Part shown: one piece after another, positions 43,093 through 51,866 of the stretch
Layout: every line of letters begins with the position of its first letter
How positions within the stretch are numbered: position 1 is the stretch's first letter
NCBI GenBank assembly: GCA_022820925.1
Contig: JAJEEO010000008.1
Coordinates: 186,001-250,000 of the forward strand
Source: Acidimicrobiia bacterium
GTDB lineage: Bacteria > Actinomycetota > Acidimicrobiia > Acidimicrobiales > Poriferisodalaceae
Direction of reading: 5' to 3'
Length of the DNA stretch: 64,000 nucleotides
Position numbers and translations under genes: made by a program
Notes under the pieces: model-generated
The model's database searches: none
The model's input: the letters and a program-made list of their open reading frames with translations, nothing else
Told to the model about the DNA's origin: nothing

Positions 43093-43779
43093 CTAGTCGA
43101 CCCACTCGACGCCGATGTCGACCAGCTTCTGGCGAAGCCCGGACATGTCGAGTCCCAGCTCGCCAGCTTGCAGCCGAGCGCGGGCTTGTTCTTCGTTCGC
43201 GAGGCGGGCGTTGGACTGCTCGAGCGCCCAGGCCGCTTCGCTGCGGGGCACCGCCACTACTCCGTCGTCGTCGGCGCAGACGACGTCGCCCGGCTCGACG
43301 ATGACGCCGTTGATGCTGATCGGCACGTTCACCGAACCTGGGGTGTTCTTGACTGTGCCCTCGCAGGAGACGTGCCGGGTCCACACGCAGAAGCCCATCG
43401 CCCGCAGATCCATCGTGTCGCGCACCCCGGCGTCCATCACCAGGCCCACGACGCCGCGGGCCATGAACGACGACGCCAGCAGGTCGCCGAACATGCCGTG
43501 GGTGGAAGGCGCTGTGTTGGTGACCACCAGGATGTCGCCTGGCTGGCAGACCTCGACGGCGGCGTGGATCATGATGTTGTCGCCTGGATGGGACCGCACG
43601 GTGACTGCCGACCCGCCGACCTTGGTGCCTTGCTGGATGGGCCGCAGCTCGGGGCCGAGGTAGCCACGGCGGCCGATGGCCTCGTGCACGGTGGCGGTGC
43701 CGGCGTCGCCCAGACCCGCGATGACATCGGGGTCGGCTCGCTCGACGGTGCGCTTCACGATGTGTCTGGCCGTCATCAT
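43093..43779 (-). CDS. ligK: 4-carboxy-4-hydroxy-2-oxoadipate aldolase / oxaloacetate decarboxylase
   Basis: A 228-residue RraA-fold class II aldolase. It shows IVKRTVERADPDVIAGLGDAG, TATVHEAIGRRGYLGPELRP, GDNIMIHAAVEVCQPGDILVV, MFGDLLASSFMARGVVGLVMDAGVRD with the catalytic Arg-Asp, and GDVVCADDDGVVAVPR. In the pathway it splits CHA into pyruvate and oxaloacetate. Two ATGs stand in tandem; AGGAGGG is so close to the first that the second (43776) may be used. It overlaps ligJ by four bases. The RraA-fold protein at 1168 is a distant relative, and this copy fits the pathway better in both context and length. Confidence 0.88.
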   Translation of the reverse strand: MMTARHIVKRTVERADPDVIAGLGDAGTATVHEAIGRRGYLGPELRPIQQGTKVGGSAVTVRSHPGDNIMIHAAVEVCQPGDILVVTNTAPSTHGMFGDLLASSFMARGVVGLVMDAGVRDTMDLRAMGFCVWTRHVSCEGTVKNTPGSVNVPISINGVIVEPGDVVCADDDGVVAVPRSEAAWALEQSNARLANEEQARARLQAGELGLDMSGLRQKLVDIGVEWVD

Positions 43780-44843
43780 CCCTCCTGATCTGCTGCTGGA
43801 GCGGCGCTGCGCTGGGCGTTCAGGGCGCCAGCCAGCCGCGGATACACCCGCAGCGCATTCTCGCTGAAGATCAAGCTGCGAGCTTCATCGGTGACGTCGG
43901 CTGCGTCGATGTAGCGCTTGGTGTCGTCGAAGTTGAAGCCCGTCGTGGGGTCGATGCCGCGCACCGCGCCCACCATCTCGGACGCGAACAGGATGTTCTC
44001 GGGCGGGATGACCTCAACGAGCGTGTCGATGCCGGGCTGGTGGTACACGCACGTGTCGAAGTACACGTTTCCCAGCAGCAGCTCGTCGAGCGGCCCCAGG
44101 CCCATGTCCTGGGCCATGCCCCGGAACCTGCCCCAGTGGTACGGCACGGCCCCCCCGCCGTGCGGGATGACGAAGCGCAGATCGGGATGATCGGCGAACA
44201 GGTCGCTCATCATCATCTGGACGAACGCCGTCGTATCGGCACCCAGGTAGTGCGAGCTGGTGGCGTGGAAGTTCGGGTTGCAGGTGTCGCTGACGTGGAT
44301 CATGCCGGGCACGACCAGCTCGGCCATGGCCTCCCACAGCGGCCACCAGTAACGGTCGTTCAGCGGCGGGCCGGTCCAGTAGCCGCCGGAGGCATCGGGG
44401 CTGACGTTGCAGCCGATGAAGCCCATCTCCTCCACGCAGCGGCGCAGCTCGCGCACCGAGCTGTCGATGGCCACGCCCGGCGATTGAGGGAGCTGGCAGA
44501 CCGGCACGAAGTTCTCGGGAAACAGGTCGCAGACCCGGCGGATGAGATCGTTGCAGTGCTCCGACCAGAAGCGCGATGTGTGCTCGTTGCCTTCGTGGTG
44601 GCCCATCCACGACGCCCGCGGCGAGAAGATGGTCAGGTCCGAGCCGCGCTCGCGCTGCAGTCGCAGCTGGTTGCGCTCGATGCTGTGACGGATCTCGTCG
44701 TCGCTGATGTCGAGTACGCCCTTCGCGCCGACGCAGTCCGGATCGGCAGCGAGCGCCGACCGCTGCGCGTCGCGGTACTCGCCGAGCTGGGGCGGCGCCG
44801 TGGTGTAGTGGCCGTGGCAGTCGATGATCGCCGGTGCGCTCAT
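43776..44843 (-). CDS. ligJ: 4-oxalomesaconate hydratase
   Basis: A 355-residue amidohydrolase-2 family protein matching LigJ. IIDCHGHYTTAPPQL has the metal HxH, and SDDEIRHSIERNQLRLQRERGSD, FSPRASWMGHHEGNE, CNVSPDASGGYWTGPPLNDRYW and RFVIPHGGGAVPYHWGRFRG follow. It adds water to 4-oxalomesaconate to give 4-carboxy-4-hydroxy-2-oxoadipate. Zinc dependence is known for the family. It is the first gene of the operon ligJ-K-MBL-U-I. The 174 bp upstream separate it from the divergent ThDP enzyme gene and must hold both promoters; no clear palindrome was found there. Confidence 0.88.
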   Translation of the reverse strand: MSAPAIIDCHGHYTTAPPQLGEYRDAQRSALAADPDCVGAKGVLDISDDEIRHSIERNQLRLQRERGSDLTIFSPRASWMGHHEGNEHTSRFWSEHCNDLIRRVCDLFPENFVPVCQLPQSPGVAIDSSVRELRRCVEEMGFIGCNVSPDASGGYWTGPPLNDRYWWPLWEAMAELVVPGMIHVSDTCNPNFHATSSHYLGADTTAFVQMMMSDLFADHPDLRFVIPHGGGAVPYHWGRFRGMAQDMGLGPLDELLLGNVYFDTCVYHQPGIDTLVEVIPPENILFASEMVGAVRGIDPTTGFNFDDTKRYIDAADVTDEARSLIFSENALRVYPRLAGALNAQRSAAPAADQEG

Positions 44844-45017
44844 CTAGACGTCTCCTCCGCAGGCAGTTCCTCGCGGCGAGTCTTGCCGATGTTCCGCACC
44901 GCGTCGTGGGCCACGGTTCTAGTCGTTGACTAGAACTCGGGAGCTTGGAGATGCAGGCCCGACAGCGGAGCTCGTCGATGGTCGGAACCGGTGCCGATCT
45001 GCGAGGCTGTGGCCCCC

Positions 45018-46742
45018 ATGAGCGATCCCCCGGGCGCTGGCCCTCGTACCGTCGCCGAAGCCTTCCTCGCCGCGCTGGCAGAGCGTGGAGTGGAGTGGGT
45101 GTTCGGCAATGCCGGCACAGACTTCGCGCCCGTCATCGAGGCGCTGGCGGCGAACGCCGACGGTCCGCTGGCGATGCCTCGAACCGCTGAGATCCTTCAC
45201 GAGACGGTCGCGACGTCAATGGCGCACGGCTACTGGCTGATGACCGGACGGCCGCAGTGCGTCATGGTGCACGTCAACGTCGGCGTGGCCAACTCGCTGA
45301 TGGGCCTGATGAATGCCTCCCGCGGGCGGGCGCCGATGCTGTTCGCCTCTGGCCGCACGCCCATCACCGAGCGGGGGCGGCTCGGCAGCCGCAATGCCCC
45401 GATCCACTGGGGCCAGGAGATGTTCGACCAGGGCGGGCTGGTGCGCGAGTTCGTGAAGTGGGACTACGAGCTGCGGGCCGGCGAGCAGGTGGTGGACCAG
45501 GTCGACCGTGCACTCGCGATTGCGCAGGCTCAGCCCGCGGGCCCGGTGTACCTGAGCCTGCCCCGGGAGGTGCTTGCTGAGACGCTCCCGGCCGGATTCG
45601 CCTTCGAGTCCCGCTCGGTCGAGACCCCTTCGCCCCCGCATCCCGATCCTGCTGCGGTCGAAGCTGCGGTGGCGCTGCTCTGCGATGCCGATTCGCCGCT
45701 CGTCATCACGTCGAGCGGCGGGCCCGACCTCTTCGACGTGCTGGGTCCTGCGGCCGAGCGTTTCGCCATTCCGGTCGTGCAGTACTGGCGGACCAGCGTG
45801 GCCATTTCCACCGAGCACCCGATGTATGCGGGCGAGAACCCCGCCGAGCTGCTCAGCAGGTCCGACTGCGTGGTGGTGCTGGACTCGATGGTGCCGTGGG
45901 TGCCTCATTCCATGGAGCCGCGCCCGGGTGCATCGCTCATCCAGATCGGCCCCGATCCGCTCTTCGGGAGCACGCCGGTGCGGTCGTTCGGCAGCGATGT
46001 CACGATCACCTCGACCGTTGCCGCTGGTCTCGCGGCCATTGCGGCCGGGTTGGAGGCAGCGGGCACCGCCGACGCCGCGCGCACAAGAGCACGCCGGACC
46101 GGGCTCACCGGTGAGCTGGCAGCGCGCCGAGAGCGGGAGGTTGCCGCCGGGCGCGACCCCGGCAGTCGGCCCATGTCACCCGAATTCATGAGCCTCGCCC
46201 TGAGCGAGGTCATCGGCAGCGATGCCACGGTCGTGAACGAACTCGGCTTGGCCCCCGCCGTGATGTCCTTCACCGGCCCGCACAGTTTCTTCGGACCCAC
46301 CACTTCGGCCGGCTTGGGCTGGGGCGGCGGCACAGCGCTCGGCGCCAAGTTGGCCGACCCCGATCGGCTCGTGGTGTGGGCCACCGGGGATGGCTCGTAT
46401 GTCTTCTCCAACCCGCTGGCGGTGCATCACGCGGCGGCTTCGCTCGGCTTGGGATTGCTGACGGTGGTTGCCGACAACCGGGTGTGGAACGCAGTACGGC
46501 GCTCGACGCTGGCGGTGTACCCCGAGGGTGCAGCCGCTCGTACGGCGACGATGCCGCTTAGCGCGCTCGACCCCGCACCCGACTACCCCAAGTTCATCGA
46601 GGCCTACGGAGGCCATGGCGAACACGTCGACGATCCCGACGAACTGCGCCCGGCACTCGAACGAGCCGTCGACATCTGCCGCTCAGGCCGCCAAGCCCTC
46701 GTCTCGGTCCACGTCTCCTATCCCGACGCCGCCATCCACTAG
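45018..46742 (+). CDS. thiamine pyrophosphate-requiring enzyme (benzoylformate decarboxylase / acetolactate synthase-like)
   Basis: A 574-residue ThDP enzyme with the three usual domains. The N-terminal PYR domain has GVEWVFGNAGTDFAPVIEAL and AEILHETVATSMAHGYWLMTG with the cofactor-activating Glu (in HET). The central domain is at about 190-340. The C-terminal PP domain has ELGLAPAVMSF, GLGWGGGTALGAKLADP and GDGSYVFSNPLAVHHAAASL followed by the ADN that closes the GDG-N metal motif. It is not close enough to any named enzyme to choose between 2-oxoacid decarboxylase and carboligase. Position beside the lig genes makes an aromatic 2-oxoacid decarboxylase attractive (inference). An upstream GTG at 44991 is possible; ATG 45018 has only a distant GAGG. 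Confidence 0.83.
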   Translation: MSDPPGAGPRTVAEAFLAALAERGVEWVFGNAGTDFAPVIEALAANADGPLAMPRTAEILHETVATSMAHGYWLMTGRPQCVMVHVNVGVANSLMGLMNASRGRAPMLFASGRTPITERGRLGSRNAPIHWGQEMFDQGGLVREFVKWDYELRAGEQVVDQVDRALAIAQAQPAGPVYLSLPREVLAETLPAGFAFESRSVETPSPPHPDPAAVEAAVALLCDADSPLVITSSGGPDLFDVLGPAAERFAIPVVQYWRTSVAISTEHPMYAGENPAELLSRSDCVVVLDSMVPWVPHSMEPRPGASLIQIGPDPLFGSTPVRSFGSDVTITSTVAAGLAAIAAGLEAAGTADAARTRARRTGLTGELAARREREVAAGRDPGSRPMSPEFMSLALSEVIGSDATVVNELGLAPAVMSFTGPHSFFGPTTSAGLGWGGGTALGAKLADPDRLVVWATGDGSYVFSNPLAVHHAAASLGLGLLTVVADNRVWNAVRRSTLAVYPEGAAARTATMPLSALDPAPDYPKFIEAYGGHGEHVDDPDELRPALERAVDICRSGRQALVSVHVSYPDAAIH

Positions 46743-46769
46743 CCCTATCACCGCAAAGGAGCCTGCTTC

Positions 46770-47690
46770 ATGACCAGCACGACGGGTACATCGACCACGG
46801 TGATCGAGGCGAATGGGCTTCGCTTCACCGCCGACGTGGCAGGGCCTGCTGACGGTGAGCTGGTGCTGCTGTTGCACGGGTTCCCGCAGACCCGGCATAC
46901 CTGGCGTGCCGAGCTGCCGGCGCTGGCGGCGGCCGGGTTCCGGGCGTGTGCTCCCGACCAGCGCGGCTACTCGGCGGGTGCACGGCCAGCAGGCATCGAC
47001 AGCTACCGCACTGAGCTGCTCGTTGCGGATGCGCTCGCGATTGCGGACAGCTTCGGCGCAGAGCGCTTCCACATGGTCGGGCATGACTGGGGCGGTGCGC
47101 TGGCGTGGTTCATCGCCGCGCACCACGCCGAGCGGCTCAACTCCTTAAGCGTCATCTCGCGGCCGCACCCCGCGGCCTTCGTTGCCGCGATGCGCGACGA
47201 CCCCGATCAGCCGCATCGCTCGCGACACCACCCTGCGTTCCAGAAGCCCGAGGCAACCGACAACCTGCTCGCCGACGATGCAGCCCGCCTGCGACGCGCG
47301 ATGGCTCACGGCGCGGTGCCCGTCGCCGACATCGACGCATACCTCGCCACGCTGGGCGAACGAGACGCCCTCGACGCAGCCGTGAACTGGTACCGGGCCA
47401 TGGGGCGCTCACAGTTCCGGCCCGCGGAGACCCCACCGGTGAGCACGCCGACGATGTTCGTGTGGGGAAACCAGGACGCCACGGTCGGCCGCATGGCGGC
47501 CGAGAACACCGCTGAGTTCGTGACCGGCCCGTACCGCTTCGCCGAGCTCGGGGGCATCAATCACTTCGTCACCGACGAAGCGCCTGGCGCCTTCACCGGG
47601 CTGCTGCTGGCCCACCTCGCCGAACACGGGGGAACAGCAACTCGGCAACCTGTGTCGAAGGGGTGGGCGATACTGGACTCTAACCAGTGA
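46770..47690 (+). CDS. alpha/beta hydrolase (epoxide hydrolase-like)
   Basis: A 306-residue alpha/beta hydrolase. LVLLLHGFPQTRHTWRAELPAL carries the HGFP oxyanion motif, FHMVGHDWGGALAWFIAA the nucleophilic Asp elbow (GHDWGG) typical of epoxide hydrolases and haloalkane dehalogenases, and the histidine is in ELGGINHFVTDEAP. The cap domain spans about residues 125-215. AAAGGAG precedes the ATG. The normal family C-terminus falls near AHLAEHGG; the frame then runs on about 20 residues and its stop (47688-47690) lies inside the tRNA-Val gene on the other strand. It follows the ThDP enzyme gene by 27 bp. Confidence 0.85.
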   Translation: MTSTTGTSTTVIEANGLRFTADVAGPADGELVLLLHGFPQTRHTWRAELPALAAAGFRACAPDQRGYSAGARPAGIDSYRTELLVADALAIADSFGAERFHMVGHDWGGALAWFIAAHHAERLNSLSVISRPHPAAFVAAMRDDPDQPHRSRHHPAFQKPEATDNLLADDAARLRRAMAHGAVPVADIDAYLATLGERDALDAAVNWYRAMGRSQFRPAETPPVSTPTMFVWGNQDATVGRMAAENTAEFVTGPYRFAELGGINHFVTDEAPGAFTGLLLAHLAEHGGTATRQPVSKGWAILDSNQ

Positions 47691-47737
47691 CCTCTGCCGT
47701 GTGAAGGCAGCGCTCTAACCATCTGAGCCAATCGCCC
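47664..47737 (-). tRNA. tRNA-Val (anticodon CAC)
   Basis: The minus strand folds as a 74-base tRNA. The acceptor stem is GGGCGAT/ATCGCCC with discriminator A, the D arm GCTC-AGATGGTTA-GAGC, and the anticodon arm CTGCC-TTCACAC-GGCAG with CAC at positions 34-36. The T arm is ACTGG-TTAGAGT-CCAGT. CCA is not encoded. Odd: the T loop reads TTAGAGT where TTC is nearly universal, so C56, which pairs with G19 of the D loop, is replaced by A. The 3' end overlaps the end of the alpha/beta hydrolase gene on the opposite strand by 27 bases. Confidence 0.92.
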
Positions 47738-47816
47738 GCGGGGCGACGATGATAGGGCCTGCCGGCGCCGCCGAGCGCACGCCGGTCCCGACGGCAGGGC
47801 CCAGACTGGAGGTCCA

Positions 47817-49127
47817 GTGAGCGCCGACGATTACCACACTGCACCGGATCAGCTCTCGCCGCCGCCGCCGGGCTGCCCGGTACACGACAGCTGGTCGCCG
47901 CTCAACGAGGAATACCTGGCCGATCCCTACCCGATCGCCGCCAAGCTGCGCGACGACCATCCGGTGTTCTACGCCGCCGAGATGGGCCACGTCGTGGTGA
48001 CCCGCATGGACGACATCGAGCGAGTCTTTATGGACCCGGATACATATGCCTCGTCCAACGTGCAGGACCCCATCTTCCCCCTCGCTCCCGAGGCAGCCGA
48101 CGTGCTCTCCGCTCCCGACTACGACCCCCAGGCGGTCATGTCGAACCGGGCGGAGCCCGACCACGGTCGCATCCGCGTGCACACACGCGGCGGGTTCTCG
48201 GTGCGGCGGCTGCGCACGCTCGAGGACTACATGGCATCACGGGCCACCGAGCTGATTGAAGAGATGCTCGCCGGCCCCAAGCCAGCCGACTACGTCAAAG
48301 CAGTGGCGTTCCCGCTGCCGGCGGAGATCGTGTTCCGCTTCATCGGGTTCCCGCCCGAAGACGACCTGATGCTCAAGTCGTGGTGCGTGAACCGCAAGGC
48401 ATTCGCCTGGGGCAAGCCGACGGCAGCCGAACAGGCACACATGGCCGAGGGGATGCTGGCCTACTGGCGCTACTGCCGTGAATTCGTGGCCGAGCGACAT
48501 CGAAATCGCACCGACGACTTCTGCTCCGAGTTGCTCGACGCACACGATGCCGACCCCGACCCCGAGGGCGGCACCGGGCTCAGCTACCGGGAGGTCGAGT
48601 CGGTCATCTACGGGATCTCCTTCGCCGGGCACGACCCGGTCACGAACCTGCTGTGCAACACGCTTCGCTGCCTGCTGCCGCGCCGCGACCAGTGGGAGGC
48701 GCTGCGCGACGACCCGTCGCTGATCCCCACGGCAGTCGAGGAGACGCTGCGATTCGACTCCAGCCAGGTGGCCTGGCGCCGGGTGACCACCCGGGACACC
48801 GAGCTCGGCGGGGTGCAGCTGCCGGAAGGAACACGGGTGTTCCTGAACTTCGCCGCAGCGAACCGCGAACCGTGCGCGTTCGCCGAGACCGACCGGTTCG
48901 ACGTCGACTCCTACGACATCGCCCGGCCCGATCCCCATCGCCACATCAGCTTCGGCAAGGGCATTCACTTCTGCCTCGGGGCGAACCTGGCCCGCATGGA
49001 GGCCCGCATCGCGCTCGAGATCCTGACCCAGCGGGTGCCGTCGCTGCGGCTGCCGCCGCAGGACTACCAGACCTTCCCGAACATCACCTTCAGAGGCCCC
49101 GAGGAACTCTGGCTCGACTGGGACTGA
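47817..49127 (+). CDS. cytochrome P450
   Basis: A 436-residue soluble bacterial P450. The heme loop FGKGIHFCLGANLAR places the thiolate at Cys386. The K-helix ExxR is EETLR, and the meander has FLNFAAANREPCAFAETDRFDVD. In the I-helix FAGHDPVTN (residues 269-277), Pro274 stands where the conserved proton-relay threonine normally follows the acid, which may alter oxygen activation. GTG 47817 follows GGAGG. No ferredoxin or reductase gene is adjacent, so electrons come from partners elsewhere. The next gene is a convergent PrpF-fold isomerase. Substrate unknown; CYP family cannot be set without alignment. Confidence 0.92.
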   Translation: MSADDYHTAPDQLSPPPPGCPVHDSWSPLNEEYLADPYPIAAKLRDDHPVFYAAEMGHVVVTRMDDIERVFMDPDTYASSNVQDPIFPLAPEAADVLSAPDYDPQAVMSNRAEPDHGRIRVHTRGGFSVRRLRTLEDYMASRATELIEEMLAGPKPADYVKAVAFPLPAEIVFRFIGFPPEDDLMLKSWCVNRKAFAWGKPTAAEQAHMAEGMLAYWRYCREFVAERHRNRTDDFCSELLDAHDADPDPEGGTGLSYREVESVIYGISFAGHDPVTNLLCNTLRCLLPRRDQWEALRDDPSLIPTAVEETLRFDSSQVAWRRVTTRDTELGGVQLPEGTRVFLNFAAANREPCAFAETDRFDVDSYDIARPDPHRHISFGKGIHFCLGANLARMEARIALEILTQRVPSLRLPPQDYQTFPNITFRGPEELWLDWD

Positions 49128-49154
49128 GCAACTGGCTCACCAGCCGGTCGGTGG

Positions 49155-50348
49155 TCAAGCCGGCCAGACAGCCCCCGGCACATGGACAGTGCCCGACATG
49201 ATCTTGCGGGCGGTGCGCGTGACGCCGCCTGAGAGGACCCGGATGCTGTCAGCGCGCCGCTCCGTGCGAAGTGCCACTTCGAGCAAGCCGCTCGGATGCT
49301 CGATGGTCACGCCGCGTTGCTCCTCGACATCATGTCGAACGTCGCCCGCAGTCCAGCCGGCTGATTCCTGAGCGGGCGAATCGGCGGCTGTGCCTGGGAC
49401 TTTCAGGCTCGCCGCCTGTCCGTCAATCAGCGATGCGACCACCGTGCCCGGCACTGCCGTGGCTGCTGCCACGCAGATGCCGCCTGAGACTGCGTGGGCG
49501 GGGTGGCACTGGGTGGGCGTGAAATAGCGAGACGTGATCGTGCCGCTGTCGCGTGCAGCCGACAGCAGGCCGAATTTGGGCACGACACTGCGGGAGACAT
49601 CGCCAAGGCCCATGCGCTGACCCGCCTCCCGGCGGATGGCCTCCATCGTCGCCGTGAACTCGGCGTCACCGTCCAGCTCCGAGGGCGCCTCGTGGCCGGT
49701 CCGGCCCAAGTCGACGGCCCTCACCAGCACCATCGGCATGGCCACGTCGATGAGCGTGGCCTCGACTTCGACGCCGCCGGCCGTGATCGTCTCGACGGCA
49801 CAGCCGGTGGGCAGCATCGAGCCGGTCACTGATCCCTCGATGCCCCGGAACCGCACGTCAACGGGTGCGGCCGTGCCGTCTACCCCGTCGATGGCGCAGT
49901 CGCCGTCATAGGTCAGCTCGCCGCCAGGCGTGCAGCAATCGACGTCGATGAAGCTGTCGGTATTGACGTTGTGCACGACCAGCGATGTCGTCGGGTCACC
50001 TGCCTGCACCAGCCCCGTCTCGATCGCGAAGGGACCGACGCCGACGAGCATGTTCCCGCAGATGGGCTTGGTGTCCACCGTGCCCCAGACGGGGTCGATC
50101 TGGGCGAACAGGTAGTCCACGTCGGCGTCGGGATGGGCCGACGGTCCGACCACCGCCACCTTGCTCGTGACCGTCGTGCCGCCGCCCAGCCCGTCGATCT
50201 GGCGACCAGTCGGGCTTCCCATGACGGCAGCCAGCACCGCGTCGCGCAGCGCCGGATCGTCGGGCAGATCCTCGGCTGCAAAGAATGGCCCCCGCGATGT
50301 GCCGCCACGCATCAGCACACACGGGATCGAACGCTGCCCGATAGTCAC
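49155..50348 (-). CDS. PrpF-family isomerase (second, 4-oxalomesaconate tautomerase-like)
   Basis: A 397-residue PrpF-fold protein. It begins QRSIPCVLMRGGTSRGPFFAAEDLPDDP, then GSPTGRQIDGLGGGTTVTSKVAVVG, KPICGNMLVGVGPFAIETGL with the conserved Cys, and ends RVLSGGVTRTARKIMSGTVHVPG. It is paralogous to ligU in this window but about 30 residues longer, with an insert (KVPGTAADSPAQESAGWTAG) before the last strands. PrpF members isomerise aconitate-like and mesaconate-like unsaturated acids. The GTG start has GAGG three bases upstream. It sits between the P450 and the TrpB-like gene and probably serves a different unsaturated acid from LigU. Confidence 0.82.
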   Translation of the reverse strand: MTIGQRSIPCVLMRGGTSRGPFFAAEDLPDDPALRDAVLAAVMGSPTGRQIDGLGGGTTVTSKVAVVGPSAHPDADVDYLFAQIDPVWGTVDTKPICGNMLVGVGPFAIETGLVQAGDPTTSLVVHNVNTDSFIDVDCCTPGGELTYDGDCAIDGVDGTAAPVDVRFRGIEGSVTGSMLPTGCAVETITAGGVEVEATLIDVAMPMVLVRAVDLGRTGHEAPSELDGDAEFTATMEAIRREAGQRMGLGDVSRSVVPKFGLLSAARDSGTITSRYFTPTQCHPAHAVSGGICVAAATAVPGTVVASLIDGQAASLKVPGTAADSPAQESAGWTAGDVRHDVEEQRGVTIEHPSGLLEVALRTERRADSIRVLSGGVTRTARKIMSGTVHVPGAVWPA

Positions 50349-50423
50349 AGCCTCAGCCTGCCACCCGCATCTGCGCGGGCGGTCGGACGCTGTGCGCCGA
50401 CCCTGGTAGTCGAACCCTTGCGA

Positions 50424-51800
50424 TCAGCCGACTGCGGGGACGCCAGCCATGGCGTCGGCGATGGCGTCGTCGCTCAGGTCGACATCGACGAGTGCGCCCG
50501 ACAGGTAGGCCTCGTAGGCCGGCAGGTCGAGGTGGCCGTGGCCGCACATGGCGGTCAGGATCGTGCGTTCCTCCCCCGCCTGCTTGGCCGCCTCGGCCTC
50601 TCGCAGCGCCGCTGCCAGCGCGTGGGTCGGCTCGGGCGCGGGCACGATGCCCTCGCTGCGAGCGAACTGGATCGCCGCCGCGAAGCACTCCTCCTGCGGT
50701 ATCGCCAGCGCTTCGACCAGGCCGAGCTCGTAGATGTGCGACAGCAGCGGCGACATACCGTGGTAGCGCAGCCCGCCGGCGTGGATCGGCTGCGGGATGA
50801 AGTCGTGGCCGAGCGTGTGCATCTTGAGCAGCGGCGTCATCATGCCGTGGTCGCCGAAGTCATAGCGGTACTCGCCCCTTGTGAAGGTTGGACATGCCGC
50901 CGGCTCGATGCAGCGGATCGTGGGATCCATCCGTCCCGCCAGCTTCTCGCGCAGGAACGGGAACGACAGCCCGGCGAAGTTCGATCCGCCGCCGGTGCAG
51001 CCCACGATCACGTCGGGCGTCTCGCCGATCTTCGCGAGCTGGGCCAGCGCTTCCTCGCCGATGATCGTCTGGTGCATGAGCACGTGGTTCAGCACGCTGC
51101 CCAGCGAGTAGCGAGCATTGGGATCGGCAGCGGCCGTCGCCACCGCCTCGGAGATGGCAACGCCGAGCGAACCGGGGTGGTCGGGATCGGCAGCCAGCAG
51201 CGACCGTCCGTACTCGGTCGCCTCCGATGGGCTCGAGTGCACGCGGGCGCCCCAGATCTCCATCATCGTCTTGCGGTACGGCTTCTGGCGGTACGACGCC
51301 GCCACCTGCCACACCTCGCACTCGATGCCGTATTGGGCGGTGGCGAAGGCCAGCGCGGAGCCCCACTGGCCCGCCCCCGTCTCGGTGGTGAGCTTGGTGA
51401 CGCCCTCGGCGTGGTTGTAGAAGGCCTGCGGCACCGCGGTGTTGGGTTTGTGCGAACCGGCCGGGCTGACGCCCTCATACTTGAAGAAGATCTTGGCGGG
51501 GGTGTCGAGCGCGGCCTCGAGCCGGCGGGCTCGGTACAGCGGGCTCGGCCGCCACAGCCGGTACACGTCGAGGACACCGCCGGGGATGTCCACGTGGGAC
51601 TCGCCGGTGACCTCCTGCATGATCAGCCCCATCGGGAACAGCGGGGCGAGGTCGTCGGGGCCGATCGGCTCGTGCGTGCCCGGGTGCAGCGGCGGCGGTG
51701 GCGGTGCCGGCAAATCCGGGATCACGTTGTACCACTGGGTCGGCATCTCGGATTCGTCGAGATTCACCTTGGTCGGGCCGTCATCGCGTTCGGTGCTCAT
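50424..51800 (-). CDS. trpB: TrpB-like pyridoxal-phosphate enzyme (TrpB2 type)
   Basis: A 458-residue fold-II PLP enzyme of the TrpB2 group. The N-terminus [19 protein letters not shown] with [19 protein letters not shown] is diagnostic. The PLP lysine is in GSHKPNTAV, and the phosphate loop is [27 protein letters not shown] and the C-terminal [14 protein letters not shown] also fit. TrpB2 proteins often occur without trpA and can make tryptophan from indole and serine, or act as alternative beta-replacement enzymes. No trp genes are nearby, so the physiological substrate is open. ATG 51800 has GGAGGAG upstream. Divergent from the LLM gene by 131 bp. Confidence 0.87.
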   Translation of the reverse strand: MSTERDDGPTKVNLDESEMPTQWYNVIPDLPAPPPPPLHPGTHEPIGPDDLAPLFPMGLIMQEVTGESHVDIPGGVLDVYRLWRPSPLYRARRLEAALDTPAKIFFKYEGVSPAGSHKPNTAVPQAFYNHAEGVTKLTTETGAGQWGSALAFATAQYGIECEVWQVAASYRQKPYRKTMMEIWGARVHSSPSEATEYGRSLLAADPDHPGSLGVAISEAVATAAADPNARYSLGSVLNHVLMHQTIIGEEALAQLAKIGETPDVIVGCTGGGSNFAGLSFPFLREKLAGRMDPTIRCIEPAACPTFTRGEYRYDFGDHGMMTPLLKMHTLGHDFIPQPIHAGGLRYHGMSPLLSHIYELGLVEALAIPQEECFAAAIQFARSEGIVPAPEPTHALAAALREAEAAKQAGEERTILTAMCGHGHLDLPAYEAYLSGALVDVDLSDDAIADAMAGVPAVG

Positions 51801-51866
51801 CGCGTGCTCCTCCGTGCTGGCTGCCGCGTGGCTGGGTGCGCGCGGACTGTACCCGCCCACTTCTGT

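Noticed and set aside
43082..43384. N-terminal extension of the MBL hydrolase across ligK
   Set aside because: The extension is ligK read in another frame; GGGAGAG and GTG 43081 mark the true start.
45018..46742. Acetolactate synthase (ilvB) for branched-chain amino acid synthesis
   Set aside because: It has the ThDP fold, but no small subunit or ilv genes adjoin it and its motifs are not specifically IlvB-like.
50424..51800. Part of a tryptophan biosynthesis operon
   Set aside because: No trpA, trpC, trpE or other trp gene is nearby and the sequence is the TrpB2 type that often stands alone.
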